A DNA stretch of 64,000 nucleotides from UBA1952 sp965246905. Its GTDB lineage: Bacteria > Bacteroidota > Bacteroidia > Chitinophagales > Chitinophagaceae. The translations under genes were made by a program, and so were the position numbers. Under the pieces are notes generated by a model, which did not search any database, had not been told where the DNA came from, and saw nothing but the letters and a program-made list of their open reading frames with translations. The stretch spans positions 310,001-374,000 of the forward strand of contig CBDFFZ010000003.1 of NCBI GenBank assembly GCA_965246905.1. Reading direction: 5' to 3'. Shown piece after piece: positions 44,730 through 54,327 of the stretch (within the stretch, counting starts at the first letter, position 1; every line of letters starts with the position of its first letter).

Positions 44730-45319
44730 AGAATTTAATCTGAACGCAGGGCAAAAATGTATCATGCAGATTCTAACAGAATAACAATTTGGTAGGCATT
44801 GCGGAACATGGAGCGTACAAACCGGACGCCGATGCCTTCAAGTATTTTCCAGCCTGACCGCAGCAGCAGACGACAAAGCAAATACTCCTTTATACTTCAC
44901 TTTCGCCTTACTCAACAATTAAATTTCTACGATCGACAGCCGCTCCTTTCTAGATTATCGACTTTAGTATGCTCGCAGTGTTTGTAGTGGCTGACCACTT
45001 TGGGTATGAATTATCTCCTGCCAATAGTTTGCAGATTTCACCTTGTCCGACTTCTCATACCATCTTTAATAAAATACAATTCGGAGTATTTGCAGGGAAA
45101 GACTTTGTTTCGGACCGAAACAGGAATGATTGGATTTACCAAGGAAAGACTTAGTTGAGTATCTGATTTGTATATTCAATCTTCAGCATAAGCACTAAGC
45201 CTGTATCTAGTCCAACACAACAATGAGAAATTACAATTTCACAATACTTTTTAAATTATTCAGCAAAATGAATTAAAAAAAGCCATTCCGAAAGTTAGAA
45301 CAGATATTTTGGGGTAAAA
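44730..45319. other. interval without recognisable genes
   Basis: No supported gene. Short open frames such as 44969-45154 look incidental. AT-rich, with no terminator hairpin I can defend after the SIR2 gene. Confidence 0.5.
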
Positions 45320-46420
45320 TTAAGTATTGTTCGATAGTAAACTTAACTCGATCAGAATGTCCTTCACTAAAGGCTCATAATTTTTTAATATTTCATGCAA
45401 ATTGGACTGACCAACAATATAGTCACTAAGTGATTTTTTATGTTCTATTTTGACCTGCTTTGTATACAAAATGGCTTCCTCCTTTATTCCAGAGGAGAGT
45501 AAAAATTCCTTTGCTGTTTGTGCGAGTTGATCCCAACCTTTGGGTGGTGAATTAAACACAGTAAATCGATTTTGCAACCAGCCAGAATTGTCAGCATAAG
45601 AGAGTACAGATATCGGAAGAAGAGATTCAATTTCTAAATCTATCTTCAAACCTCTACGATAGTACTCCCGCACTTCTTCACCATATTTGGCACCGATTTG
45701 AATTAGGGAAAATGTCTGTTTTTTATTGTTAGTAATTACTACCCGATGTACTTCAGCTTTAGCTAAATTACCAGCCTCATCACCATCCAAAAGACCTACA
45801 GCTTTTAAGTAAGCGTCACCCACTTTGTCCATCTGAATTGCCCACGCAGAAATCTGACTACCTACCCAGTTTGCACCTGCATTAGACTGTGTTTTAATTG
45901 TAACATTGTCGCTCAAGTCTGGATAAAAATGTGAAATTGATTGCTCTATATATATCCTATCACTTTCACCTTCCAAAAAAATTGTGGGCTTTTTCTCTAA
46001 TGCAGGAACAGATGGATAAGTGTTTACTTTTTGTATATAACTAATTAAGCTCTGTAAATTTCGCTCCCATCCGTCCGAAGAAGGATCATAATGAATAGTC
46101 TGCCATAAAGGGGAAAAATTGCTAGAGCTATAATCATATTGTGTCACTCCTATTATGTACTTTGGTAAAAAGAATTTTTCTTTTTTACGTAAAAGTTCAT
46201 CAACTATGTTCTTCCCCCCCTCGGGATTAGGATCATCACCTACTCTAAAGGGTAATAGGTGATCAATAATAGCTAAATCATACTGAATCTTAGAAAAAAG
46301 TACCAACGAGTTAGCTGCATCTTGTGAAGATTCAATGGTAAACTTATCAACTGACTTAGCAATACAACTTGTGATTCTAGATATTTTATCTATGCTATCA
46401 TCTATTATAAGTATATTCAT
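45320..46420 (-). CDS. dtcC: receiver-TOPRIM fusion effector (Detocs DtcC-like)
   Basis: 366 residues. Receiver domain ~1-130: MNILIIDDS (D7/D8), phospho-acceptor D53 in LAIIDHLLP, IIGVTQYD. TOPRIM ~145-260: PTIFLEGESDRIYIEQ (E150, E152, D154), VGLLDGDEAGN (D212, D214). The receiver-plus-effector layout is that of the third Detocs gene, where the usual effector is a nucleoside phosphorylase-type ATP hydrolase; here it is a nuclease-like TOPRIM. Its ATG overlaps the stop of the receiver gene (ATGA). Probable DNA-targeting effector released by phosphorylation. Confidence 0.85.
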   Translation of the reverse strand: MNILIIDDSIDKISRITSCIAKSVDKFTIESSQDAANSLVLFSKIQYDLAIIDHLLPFRVGDDPNPEGGKNIVDELLRKKEKFFLPKYIIGVTQYDYSSSNFSPLWQTIHYDPSSDGWERNLQSLISYIQKVNTYPSVPALEKKPTIFLEGESDRIYIEQSISHFYPDLSDNVTIKTQSNAGANWVGSQISAWAIQMDKVGDAYLKAVGLLDGDEAGNLAKAEVHRVVITNNKKQTFSLIQIGAKYGEEVREYYRRGLKIDLEIESLLPISVLSYADNSGWLQNRFTVFNSPPKGWDQLAQTAKEFLLSSGIKEEAILYTKQVKIEHKKSLSDYIVGQSNLHEILKNYEPLVKDILIELSLLSNNT

Positions 46421-46881
46421 AGGTTTGATATAATTAAAGGCTTCAATTCATCCTTCCATCTTGTTTCTTTAGAACTATAATATACAGAACCTTGAAAAAA
46501 TTCTGAAAATGTTCTATTGCAAATTTCATTGAGAGAATTCAGATTGAGAAAACTATCACCAACGCCAAATTCATCAAACATGCTGATCAGAATGGTTGGC
46601 ATAATCTTATTTTTCCTTTTCATTTCCTTCATAATAAGAAAACCACCCATTTTCTCATAGTCAAGGGTGTTAGTGTTATTCACAGACGTTTTTTCCCAAA
46701 CTGGCAAGGTCATGTCTAAGAGCAATAGCTGGTAATTGCCAGACATCATTTCTTTCAATCCTGAACGGTAAGAATCACATAACGTTGCCTCTAAAGAAAG
46801 TTCCAACTGAAGATAATTCAATATATCTTCAGCTTTTGTCCGATTATCTTCTATAAACAATATTCTTATTTGCTTATTCAT
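46417..46881 (-). CDS. dtcB: stand-alone receiver protein (Detocs DtcB-like)
   Basis: 154 residues, receiver domain only: ILFIEDNRTKAEDIL (E11/D12), LLLLDMTLPV (phospho-acceptor D56), TILISMFDEF. In Detocs the lone receiver acts as a phosphate sink that keeps the system off without phage. Start overlaps the sensor-kinase stop by 8 bp. No output domain. Confidence 0.85.
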   Translation of the reverse strand: MNKQIRILFIEDNRTKAEDILNYLQLELSLEATLCDSYRSGLKEMMSGNYQLLLLDMTLPVWEKTSVNNTNTLDYEKMGGFLIMKEMKRKNKIMPTILISMFDEFGVGDSFLNLNSLNEICNRTFSEFFQGSVYYSSKETRWKDELKPLIISNL

Positions 46882-49800
46882 ACCTTGTTATTGCGTAATC
46901 AAGAGTAAGAACTATCTCCAAATTTCCACTGCTTAGATTAAAATCAAAGCTATTTCCAAGTGAAGAGAAAGTATGGGTTAGAATCCGCTTGATTTTTGGA
47001 TAACCGCTACCCCCTTCTTTACTCGCTTGACTTGAATCGAGTTCCGCCCAGCTCAATTTAATGAACTGCAATTTGTTGTAAAGAGCCTCGACATCAACAA
47101 TGCTACCCAAATTATTTAAAACATGGATTTCTAAAAGGTCTCTACTATCGTTTATACTCTGCTCGAGAATATTGACGGCAACATTGAGTTCACCAGGACT
47201 GAGCTTGGAATGCTCAATGATGTTAGTAAAGAGAATAGTGAATATATCAATAAATAGCCGATATCCTGAAAAAAGCGTCTGCGCACTACATTCAATAGTT
47301 GGATGTAAGTTAAAATGGGGATAAGAAATATTGGTCAACTCTACACTTGTTTCAACTATTGACTGCATATCCAATGCTTCATCAATGTTTGGATCCATAA
47401 GTCTAAACCAGTCCGACATTGCTTCTAATTCATTTGCAATTTGCGTTTTAGTGTTCATTATAGATAGAGAAACGTCAGATAGAAACGACCCCCAATTTAG
47501 CAAATGAGTTGCTTTTTCCTTAAGTTCATCAAGTTTATTTTGAAATAATGAATTTATGGAATTCATTATATAATCTCGAATAATTTTTAGATTACTTTCG
47601 GTGATGCTCTTTAGATATAATAGCGCCGTTTGTAAAAAATCATCAAAGTTATTAGCATCGCTTAGTACTGCTTTGTAAAGAAGCCATATCTGTTCATCGT
47701 GAAAATTATAATTAAATAATCCATTTTTTTTATCCTTATGCCTATTTGATTTAATTTGGATAAAATCGGAAATAAGAGATTGAATTTCACCGTCAATTGC
47801 TTTAGAAAAATCCCCTAAAGCTACCTGCCACTCTTTCTGAATTCGCTCTAATGGATTCACAGTATACTCATACCAGTAGCTTACCTCTCCATACGTATTT
47901 TTATCAATACGTTGAGCTATTATGTTGTTCTTAATAAAAACGCTTCTGATTTGATTCTCAATTATTCCATGCCGGAATCCAGTACTCAGATCACCATCCA
48001 TGCCGTGCTCTTTGCTAAATAAAGTGTATTCAACCACTTCAAACCATATAGATTTAAAGGAAAGAAAGGATGCATCTTGAAGCTTAGAAGAATCTATTGC
48101 GATCTCATTGATTAGTGACGAGATTGAGCTATCTACATCAATAATTTGAATCTGTTTACGCTCACTTAGATCATGCAATTTCAAGAACCTATTAAAACTA
48201 TTTTCTAGATTATAATCTTTATTTTGCTTTATTGACATTATGTTAAGACGTATCTTACCTTTATTTACAGTGTCAATAATCGACCGAATCTTCTCCCGTT
48301 GATTTTGCTTAGTTACTTCCTCTATGTAAACATCTATGTTGTCCTTATCTATAATTATTAGTCTCTTTAAAATATTTATTCTTTCGTTTACTACTTCTTT
48401 ATAATTTTCGTAGTCCAAATAAAATTTAGTCAAAACTTCGATCTGGCACACATTTTTCAGCAAGAATATTGTTTTAGAATCTTCTTCTAATACTGATGAT
48501 GGTCGTGAAACACCACGGCTAGATAGCAAGTTATCTAAAGCCACATACTTGTAATAGTCACCAAGGTTGTGGATATAATACAAAATAGGCAGGTCAATTA
48601 AATCTCCCATTTCAGCCTCTCGATCAAGGACATTATTAACCAGTAGCTCTATATCTAACTTAGCTAAAGAGTATCTATTTTTAAGATAGCAATCCACACA
48701 TAAAGTTATAGCTGCTCTATAATTTCCAAGATTTATGAAGCAATAAAATTTCAGGAATACCACCTGCTCCATAGTAGTGCTCCCTACATCGAATTTTTTT
48801 AAACTCTCCTCGATAAAATCAAGGCAATTTTGGAAATTCCCATTATTAAAATATGCCTGAGCAACTAGTGGGAAAATCGATTGTTCATTCCATCCTGAAC
48901 TTTGTAAGGCATCAATTTTCGATTGTCTTGTGTTGAGGTAAACGTCTACCACAGGATTCGAATCGGTTTTTAAATTCACCATAAAAGAATCCTGCATTCT
49001 CAAGCTAATTGCTGGATGAACAGTTCTATTGAATACATAGAGATCAGACAGGGTACTTCTTTTACCCACATCACGTCCACTGAAACTTGAGAGTATAGAT
49101 AGTAACTGCTTTGCGAAGTTGAATTGAGAATAACTTATACAGGTGCGCATCAAGTCTTCTTGTGCCTGTTCATAGTTATCACCTCTAGAATAAAGATTAA
49201 AAAGGCTACGGAGCAATCCATCTGTGAATGCTGAAAACCCCAAATTTTTATACTCTATTCCTTCATCAACTAACGATTCTGCGTATAACGCGCACACATC
49301 AAATTGATATGGAGTTTCAATAATAGCCTTTCCTAAGATCCGAATCTGTTCGTTTGCATCGCCCAAGAAGTACGCTTCTAGGCTTCTGGTTAGTGGAGTA
49401 TGAGGCGCGTCAAAAACGGCTTTACCCGCTAATCCTAATAACCGATCTAATCTTGGATCCGCAATATGTTGGTGCAAATCTTCTAACGCTTGCACAGCAA
49501 TAGCGAAATGAGGGTTTTTAACATCAGTAATGATATCATTTAGGACACTTATAATGGTGAAATATCCATCTATGGCCGAGGATGTGCTTTCTAAAAAAAA
49601 TATAATTGCTGGTTCATCTATTTCACTTAATAGAAAGTCACCTACCCGAAAGCAGATGTATTCGGCTTCACCAGCATGAATAGGTCTAATAAACGCCTCT
49701 ATTGCCCGCTTGTATTCTAATATAGATAAATTAGGCTCAACCTTTTTGCTAAAAAAGGAATTTAAAACTTGTGCTACGGGATCGATTAATTCTTTGCTTA

Positions 49801-50248
49801 CATCTGACAAACTAGTCCAATTGGCTTCTGTCCCTTGGTAAAGTTGGATCAATAAATACTCTACTTGAAGTAGCCAGAGGGAATATCCAAAGTGTTGTTT
49901 TACATAATTGACCGTGTCAAAAACACTTTCATCCGAATTAGAAATCTTTAACTCAATTTCATACTCATATTGTATAAATGAACTTATTAACTGTGAATCA
50001 ATCAATATTCTATTAACGAGATAAGCTAACTCCCCTTCGAAATGCCCGCTATAGCTTAATAACTTACTCTCTCTGATGTTCTTTACCAATTTTGGAGAGA
50101 GTGCCTTTTCGACCATCTTCTTTACGACAGGATGGCTTACGGCAGTTTTTAAATCTTTTCGAACCTGACTATAGTTACCAAGCTTTAGTTGGCTTAGCAA
50201 AGTGGTCTTGCGTACTCGTGGGTTGTAGAGAGCTGATGAAATATTCAT
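46874..50248 (-). CDS. dtcA: TPR-GHKL sensor kinase (Detocs DtcA-like)
   Basis: 1124 residues, AT-rich. Residues ~1-880 are helical, TPR-like (YFNNGNFQNCLDFIEESLKK, NLGNYRAAITLCVDCYLKN). The last ~150 residues give a divergent GHKL ATPase: N-box LFTNIIEHSKL, HVLNNLGSIVD, KEGGSGYPKIKRI (G box). I cannot assign the phosphorylated His. Large TPR sensor plus kinase, lone receiver and receiver-effector, in this order with overlaps, is the Detocs gene arrangement. It would sense phage infection and drive the two downstream proteins. Cytosolic, no membrane helix. Confidence 0.82.
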   Translation of the reverse strand: MNISSALYNPRVRKTTLLSQLKLGNYSQVRKDLKTAVSHPVVKKMVEKALSPKLVKNIRESKLLSYSGHFEGELAYLVNRILIDSQLISSFIQYEYEIELKISNSDESVFDTVNYVKQHFGYSLWLLQVEYLLIQLYQGTEANWTSLSDVSKELIDPVAQVLNSFFSKKVEPNLSILEYKRAIEAFIRPIHAGEAEYICFRVGDFLLSEIDEPAIIFFLESTSSAIDGYFTIISVLNDIITDVKNPHFAIAVQALEDLHQHIADPRLDRLLGLAGKAVFDAPHTPLTRSLEAYFLGDANEQIRILGKAIIETPYQFDVCALYAESLVDEGIEYKNLGFSAFTDGLLRSLFNLYSRGDNYEQAQEDLMRTCISYSQFNFAKQLLSILSSFSGRDVGKRSTLSDLYVFNRTVHPAISLRMQDSFMVNLKTDSNPVVDVYLNTRQSKIDALQSSGWNEQSIFPLVAQAYFNNGNFQNCLDFIEESLKKFDVGSTTMEQVVFLKFYCFINLGNYRAAITLCVDCYLKNRYSLAKLDIELLVNNVLDREAEMGDLIDLPILYYIHNLGDYYKYVALDNLLSSRGVSRPSSVLEEDSKTIFLLKNVCQIEVLTKFYLDYENYKEVVNERINILKRLIIIDKDNIDVYIEEVTKQNQREKIRSIIDTVNKGKIRLNIMSIKQNKDYNLENSFNRFLKLHDLSERKQIQIIDVDSSISSLINEIAIDSSKLQDASFLSFKSIWFEVVEYTLFSKEHGMDGDLSTGFRHGIIENQIRSVFIKNNIIAQRIDKNTYGEVSYWYEYTVNPLERIQKEWQVALGDFSKAIDGEIQSLISDFIQIKSNRHKDKKNGLFNYNFHDEQIWLLYKAVLSDANNFDDFLQTALLYLKSITESNLKIIRDYIMNSINSLFQNKLDELKEKATHLLNWGSFLSDVSLSIMNTKTQIANELEAMSDWFRLMDPNIDEALDMQSIVETSVELTNISYPHFNLHPTIECSAQTLFSGYRLFIDIFTILFTNIIEHSKLSPGELNVAVNILEQSINDSRDLLEIHVLNNLGSIVDVEALYNKLQFIKLSWAELDSSQASKEGGSGYPKIKRILTHTFSSLGNSFDFNLSSGNLEIVLTLDYAITRYE

Positions 50249-50262
50249 AACCTTTCAGTAGT

Positions 50263-50406
50263 TCATAAAAGTACTTTAGTTTGGCCTATACCACGAAGAC
50301 CGGTATGAATGGTTTCGGCTTCGGTGGGACGCGACAGGCCCTGCATGGCAAGGATCTGGCTCTTTAGTTGCCTGATGTCCTGTTCTTTGGTGTCATGCGC
50401 TGCCAT
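50263..50406 (-). pseudogene. imuA: truncated imuA-like 5' fragment
   Basis: 47 codons: MAAHDTKEQDIRQLKSQILA, MQGLSRPTEAETIHTGLRG, then IGQTKVLL and stop. The first 40 residues match the start of Bacteroidota ImuA-like proteins (ILxxQGxx...ELxxGLGxI), which are ~240 residues in full. Ends 15 bp before the dtcA start, so the sequence is cut off exactly where the system begins. Suggests insertion into, or deletion through, an imuA-imuB locus. Confidence 0.5.
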
Positions 50407-50497
50407 ATGTATTTATTAAATCAATAGTATCATTAAAACGATGCCAATAGTAACGAAATAAAAGTTGCCGCTTTCCAAAAACTTTTCAACAGCGATC

Positions 50498-50519
50498 AAA
50501 AAGCCCGCCAGGACGGGCG
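50498..50519 (-). terminator. hairpin with T tract on minus strand
   Basis: Short GCCCG/CGGGC stem followed leftward by TTTTTGATC. It now lies upstream of imuA-like with no gene to its right in that direction, so it may be a relic. Confidence 0.4.
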
Positions 50520-50612
50520 ATTGGCACGCTTTCGGCTGCCGGCGTGAACGTATGTTTGCCTCATGGGGAATATGTCGCGCACATAAGCAGGGGCCTTTCA
50601 GATGCCTGCCCC

Positions 50613-50620
50613 TACCTTTG
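50613..50620 (+). promoter_or_regulatory. -7 element for 50639 gene
   Basis: TACCTTTG, exact match to TAnnTTTG. Predicted start of transcription near 50627 supports ATG at 50639 rather than earlier ones. Confidence 0.55.
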
Positions 50621-50638
50621 GCTACGATGCTCATTTCG

Positions 50639-51340
50639 ATGGAACGGTATTTTCTCGGCGGCTATTTTCTGATGGTTGAACGGCCTCTGGACTTCGGCAC
50701 GCTGAAGCCGAAAACGGTATCTACGTGCAGCGACTGCATCAACGACAGCCTGGTCGGCTGCTGGTCCTATTCCTGGACGACAGGGAATGACAGGCAGCTC
50801 GAAGCGCTGCCGAAGGAGCTGGTTCCCGACGGGCAGACCTTGGCGGGGATAAGGAAGTGGGTGGACGCCGCTTTCGAAGAGGGGCGTCTCGGATGGCCGA
50901 ACGTGTTCACCACCGTCGATGCGGCAAGAGAATATTTGAGCCTGTTCTTTCCGGACAACGAAAGCGTCAGGTTGATGGGGCTCTATTTTTCAGACAGCGA
51001 AAGACTCGAAGTGATCGAGGCGTTCAGGCCAAAGCAGGATAAGGAAGGTGCTGCCGGCATCTACTCACAGCTGCTGAAGCGGGTCCCGGAAACAGAAGGG
51101 GAAGAGCTCCTCGGCTACGATATCATCGGGATAGAGGGTGGCGGGGACTTTCATTCTTTCCATTGCCACGATCTGGGCGGTGAGCTCTGTGAGCGGTTTG
51201 AGCTCAGGATGAACAGCCATGGACTGTTTGAAGAAATGAGCCGGCCTCAGCCTGTCCTCGATCATATGAACAACGATGCCAATGGCTGTGAGCCCGTGCC
51301 TTGGTTCATCTGCAAAGTGAAACTGGTGTCCCTGAATTGA
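50639..51340 (+). CDS. hypothetical protein, GC-rich
   Basis: 233 residues from MERYFLGGYFLMVERPLDF; the open frame extends 58 codons upstream across promoter and hairpins, rejected. Block CSDCINDSLVGCWSYSW, KWVDAAFEEGRLGWPNVFTT, LSLFFPDNESVRLMGLYFS suggest a single soluble domain, perhaps an immunity-type protein. GC content is far above that of the adjacent Detocs genes, marking a change of origin at 50.4 kb. Not recognised. Confidence 0.65.
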   Translation: MERYFLGGYFLMVERPLDFGTLKPKTVSTCSDCINDSLVGCWSYSWTTGNDRQLEALPKELVPDGQTLAGIRKWVDAAFEEGRLGWPNVFTTVDAAREYLSLFFPDNESVRLMGLYFSDSERLEVIEAFRPKQDKEGAAGIYSQLLKRVPETEGEELLGYDIIGIEGGGDFHSFHCHDLGGELCERFELRMNSHGLFEEMSRPQPVLDHMNNDANGCEPVPWFICKVKLVSLN

Positions 51341-51458
51341 CCTGAGAAGGCTCTCGCGTGAAATACAAAGGCCAGCGTAAGAATGCGCCAGCCCCTATAA
51401 ACCCTATTGCAGTATTAGAGAAGAACGTAGGTGTGTGCAGTTCCCGGCTTGAAATTAG

Positions 51459-51740
51459 CTAAGCCGCCTGTGGCAAGATGCCGCGCTTTCTGAACTCTTT
51501 CAGCTGGACTTCCTGTCCGATCTCATACAGGTCAAGCCCGGCTTTATCGCACAGAAAGAAACAGGCTTCCATCGTCTCGTCCAGCACCAATGCTTCCACC
51601 TCGGTGAATGTTGGATTGCCCAAATTATCTACGTAGTCAATAAAGACGTCGTCGGGGTGAAAGGCGAGGTCATAGTCGTCGTACAGCATTTGGAAGAAGC
51701 GGACAACGTCGGCAATGTTGTTGATGGCAATTGTGTTCAT
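51459..51740 (-). CDS. small acidic hypothetical protein
   Basis: 93 residues: MNTIAINNIADVVRFFQMLY, then FHPDDVFIDYVDNLGNPTFTEVEALVLDETMEACFF. Acidic single domain, no membrane segment. Common type in Bacteroidota integrative elements, function unknown. Ends beside the 50639 gene (convergent). Confidence 0.65.
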   Translation of the reverse strand: MNTIAINNIADVVRFFQMLYDDYDLAFHPDDVFIDYVDNLGNPTFTEVEALVLDETMEACFFLCDKAGLDLYEIGQEVQLKEFRKRGILPQAA

Positions 51741-51778
51741 GATCGAAGGATTTTAAAGAGTTGAACGGAAATTGGTTC

Positions 51779-52117
51779 TTAGTGTTCAGATGGCAGTAAG
51801 ATCACGCCGGCCTCTACCCACAATGTTGCCTCGTCTGCTTCGAAGTCGGTGAAAGGAATTTTCTGAGCCCGAAGTACGCCATCGTTACCATTGGTGCATA
51901 CCACGACGGCAGAGCCGTCCTCATTTTTCCTTATCTGCCACACCTGGAACTCTTCGCCCTTCAATTCATGCTGGTAGCTTGCGATCACATCCAGGAACCA
52001 GTAGCATTGGAACACATCCGCCATCGCCTTCGCACCATCGGTGTATAGCATTCCATAGAGCTTGTAATAATTATCCGTGCAGGAATATTCTCTGAGGCTA
52101 TCGTTCGCGTTCGTCAT
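51779..52117 (-). CDS. DUF6876-family protein
   Basis: 112 residues. CTDNYYKLYGMLYTDGAKAMADVFQCYWFLDVIASYQ, FQVWQIRKNEDGSAVVVCTNGNDGV and a TLWVEAGVILLPSEH end match the DUF6876 pattern seen in Bacteroidota mobile elements. Soluble, function unknown. 38 bp before the 51459 gene, same direction. Confidence 0.8.
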   Translation of the reverse strand: MTNANDSLREYSCTDNYYKLYGMLYTDGAKAMADVFQCYWFLDVIASYQHELKGEEFQVWQIRKNEDGSAVVVCTNGNDGVLRAQKIPFTDFEADEATLWVEAGVILLPSEH

Positions 52118-52264
52118 TGATTGGATCGTAGACGCAAGGGTAGCCGACTTCCTTCTCCCGCGACACTTTCAAACGCTAAAGCTTCGTTGAAACCAGATAG
52201 CAAGTGTAAATCCCTTTAGCAATAAATCGCGTACGCCCTCATTGTCTGATGTTAAATTTGGTGC

Positions 52265-53344
52265 ATGAAAAAAGAACAGATTGCCACTCACTATGTTTTT
52301 TTAGACACTTCAGTCTTTATTAATGAGAATTATTTTTTTGGAAATAAACTAAAGGCATTCTTCAAACACGCTGCCAACGATGATATAATCTTGTTGACTA
52401 CACAAATCACAATTAATGAGTGCTTGTCTCATTTGGAGCAGGATATAGAAGCATCTCACGGCGTCCTCAAACAAATTACTAAGGACCTTAACAATAAGGC
52501 AAAGATTTTGAAGAACGTTGAGGCAATGGACTCGCTATGGAAAATCTCAGGCGAATTTGACGTTAAAGAAGAATCTCAAAAACTGAGGGAAAGGTTCCTC
52601 AGGTTCATAAAAAGACACTTTGAGGTAATTGAACTGAATAATGCAGTACTTCCGGGTATTGTTGATGATTACTTCAACACCAAGCCACCATTTGGGGTAG
52701 GAAAAAAGAAAAGCGAGTTTCCTGATGCGATAGTTTTAAATACCCTTCAGCTTTGGGGCGAAAATCGGGACGAAAGCATATACGTGGTATCCATTGACAC
52801 TGACATGCTTTCATTTAATGCTGAAAGGTTGATCCCGATTAAGGAGTATGATAAGCTACTGGACACAATTAGCTACACGTTCAGTGAGGACCATATCGCA
52901 ATTAAAATTGAAATGCTCATTGAAGAAAAGAAGCCGGAGATACTTGCCAAAGTTTTAGACGAAGTCGCTGATAAATTCCCGATGGATGGATTTGATGATA
53001 GTCAAGGATTCGAATATGAAGTAATTGACGTTGAGTTCTTGAATGCTACAATTGCAAACCACTCAATCTTATATTTCACGGACAATGTTGCTACAGTTGA
53101 ATTGGAAGTTGAGGCCGATGCAGTTGCTGACATTGCATACGAGGATACTAATATGGCAACATATGACAAAGAGGATGATCGTTGGTATAATGTTGATCAT
53201 GTAAAAAGAAAGATAACCAATTCGTTATGGTTAGAAGTATCTATTGAGGTTTCCGTTGAGTTGCCTGGAAAGTTTGTTTGGAATGATTGGGAGTTTAAAG
53301 AGATCGCCCGAGGTCTACCGTCTGATATATCAATTCATGACTGA
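52265..53344 (+). CDS. PIN-domain protein (DUF4935-like)
   Basis: 359 residues. The N-terminal PIN domain has YVFLDTSVFINENYF (D13) and TTQITINECLSHLEQD (E in N-E-C), followed by KKKSEFPDAIVLNTLQ (D near 156) and YVVSIDTDMLSFN (D near 176), the four acidic positions of PIN RNases. The C-terminal ~150 residues, with EVEADAVADIAYEDTN, are beta-rich. Probable stand-alone RNase toxin or defence protein. AT-richer than neighbours, likely separately acquired. Confidence 0.8.
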   Translation: MKKEQIATHYVFLDTSVFINENYFFGNKLKAFFKHAANDDIILLTTQITINECLSHLEQDIEASHGVLKQITKDLNNKAKILKNVEAMDSLWKISGEFDVKEESQKLRERFLRFIKRHFEVIELNNAVLPGIVDDYFNTKPPFGVGKKKSEFPDAIVLNTLQLWGENRDESIYVVSIDTDMLSFNAERLIPIKEYDKLLDTISYTFSEDHIAIKIEMLIEEKKPEILAKVLDEVADKFPMDGFDDSQGFEYEVIDVEFLNATIANHSILYFTDNVATVELEVEADAVADIAYEDTNMATYDKEDDRWYNVDHVKRKITNSLWLEVSIEVSVELPGKFVWNDWEFKEIARGLPSDISIHD

Positions 53345-53434
53345 TTCTCTGGACAATTTTTAACGTGTGGCATTCGCCGCTAAACAATCGCAAATGCGCA
53401 AATGAGATCGTAGTCGCCAGCTATATTCACCAGC

Positions 53435-53662
53435 ATGGAACAAGAGGCGAACAACCAACTATCCCAACCGCTACAGGATGCGATCCGTTATTTTCTTCAG
53501 GACACCAATGTCGACCGAATGAGCAGATCGCTTCGAAAAGTGTTCTTCGAGTATCTGCGCTACACCTCGGACGGTCCCGACCTTGAGTTCAACGAGATCG
53601 TCACGGACGTTGAGAACGTATTTGAGCTTCTGGACAAGCTTGCCGCCGAGAAGCCAATCTGA
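53435..53662 (+). CDS. small helical hypothetical protein
   Basis: 75 residues: MEQEANNQLSQPLQDAIRYFL, SRSLRKVFFEYLRYTSDGPD, DVENVFELLDKLAAEK. All-helical, acidic, no motif. Similar small proteins are frequent in Bacteroidota accessory DNA. Function unknown. Confidence 0.6.
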   Translation: MEQEANNQLSQPLQDAIRYFLQDTNVDRMSRSLRKVFFEYLRYTSDGPDLEFNEIVTDVENVFELLDKLAAEKPI

Positions 53663-53689
53663 GGTTTGGGAAAAATATCCCAAGCCGGA

Positions 53690-54159
53690 ACAAGCGACGC
53701 ATCGTCACCTCGTGCGGACGTTTCGTCGCTTTGCCATGCCCCCCGGGGTCTACAAATCGCAATGCTCGCAGCAGCCCTTTATTATCCCACCACCGGGCTT
53801 TCTTCGATCGGTTGCTTACCATATCCATTTCTGGTTCGGTTGAGGTGGTGAGGACGGTAGGCACCTTAAAATCAGACCGGCACCTCTACTTGCGCAGTAT
53901 CCTCTAACCTTCTTTTAAATCACAGTAGGGTAGTGGCACGCCGGTCTGTCATCACTGGCGACGAACATTCTGCTTGCCGGATCTTTAACTCAACCTGGCA
54001 ACTATTTCGTCCGATCCCAATGCGCCGATAGCGATAGCAGCGGTATGCAAAGCCCGACTAATCAGGCCGGCTTTTCATTTATCTACTTTCATGCGATAAG
54101 AAAGGGGTGCCTGCCGATAGCATCTTTGCATCAACAAAAACAAACAAAAGCAAAACGAC
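53690..54159. other. structured non-coding interval
   Basis: No gene. Contains CACCACC...GGTGGTG arms at 53787-53851 (see repeat), a perfect 9-bp CAGACCGGC/GCCGGTCTG pair with a ~60-nt loop at about 53873-53950, and the terminator-like AAAGCC...GGCTTTT near 54048-54074. Confidence 0.45.
53787..53851. repeat. 65-nt hairpin unit, copy 1
   Basis: Starts CCACCACCGGGCTTT, ends GAGGTGGTGA; the ends pair through CACCACC/GGTGGTG. Same ends and spacing at 55171-55236, with an unrelated interior. Confidence 0.55.
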
Positions 54160-54282
54160 ATGAAAAAGCTTACAGCAACAGCAACAGTAACGATCAATGG
54201 TGGTGGTTTTAACCTGAACATGAAAAAGCTCACTTCCGTTGAGACCGTAACCATCAATGGCGGCGGGATAACCTTCAACTAA
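54160..54282 (+). CDS. tandem NGGG micropeptide, 40 residues
   Basis: Two 20-residue units fused in one frame: MKKLTATATVTINGGGFNLN, then MKKLTSVETVTINGGGITFN, stop at 54280-54282. Each unit looks like a double-glycine export leader (MKKL...V-x-I-N-G-G) with only about five residues after GG. A third unit is a separate gene at 54328. Repeat at nucleotide level is also clear. If cleaved after GG, each unit would release a G-x4-N-type hexapeptide or pentapeptide. The family is not recognised. Confidence 0.65.
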   Translation: MKKLTATATVTINGGGFNLNMKKLTSVETVTINGGGITFN

Positions 54283-54327
54283 TCAGCTTACCTCTTTTCT
54301 CTTTAAAACGATTTAAATCCATCAACT

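Noticed and set aside
44969..45154. 61-residue open frame between SIR2 and Detocs
   Set aside because: No promoter, no recognisable domain, composition like surrounding non-coding DNA.
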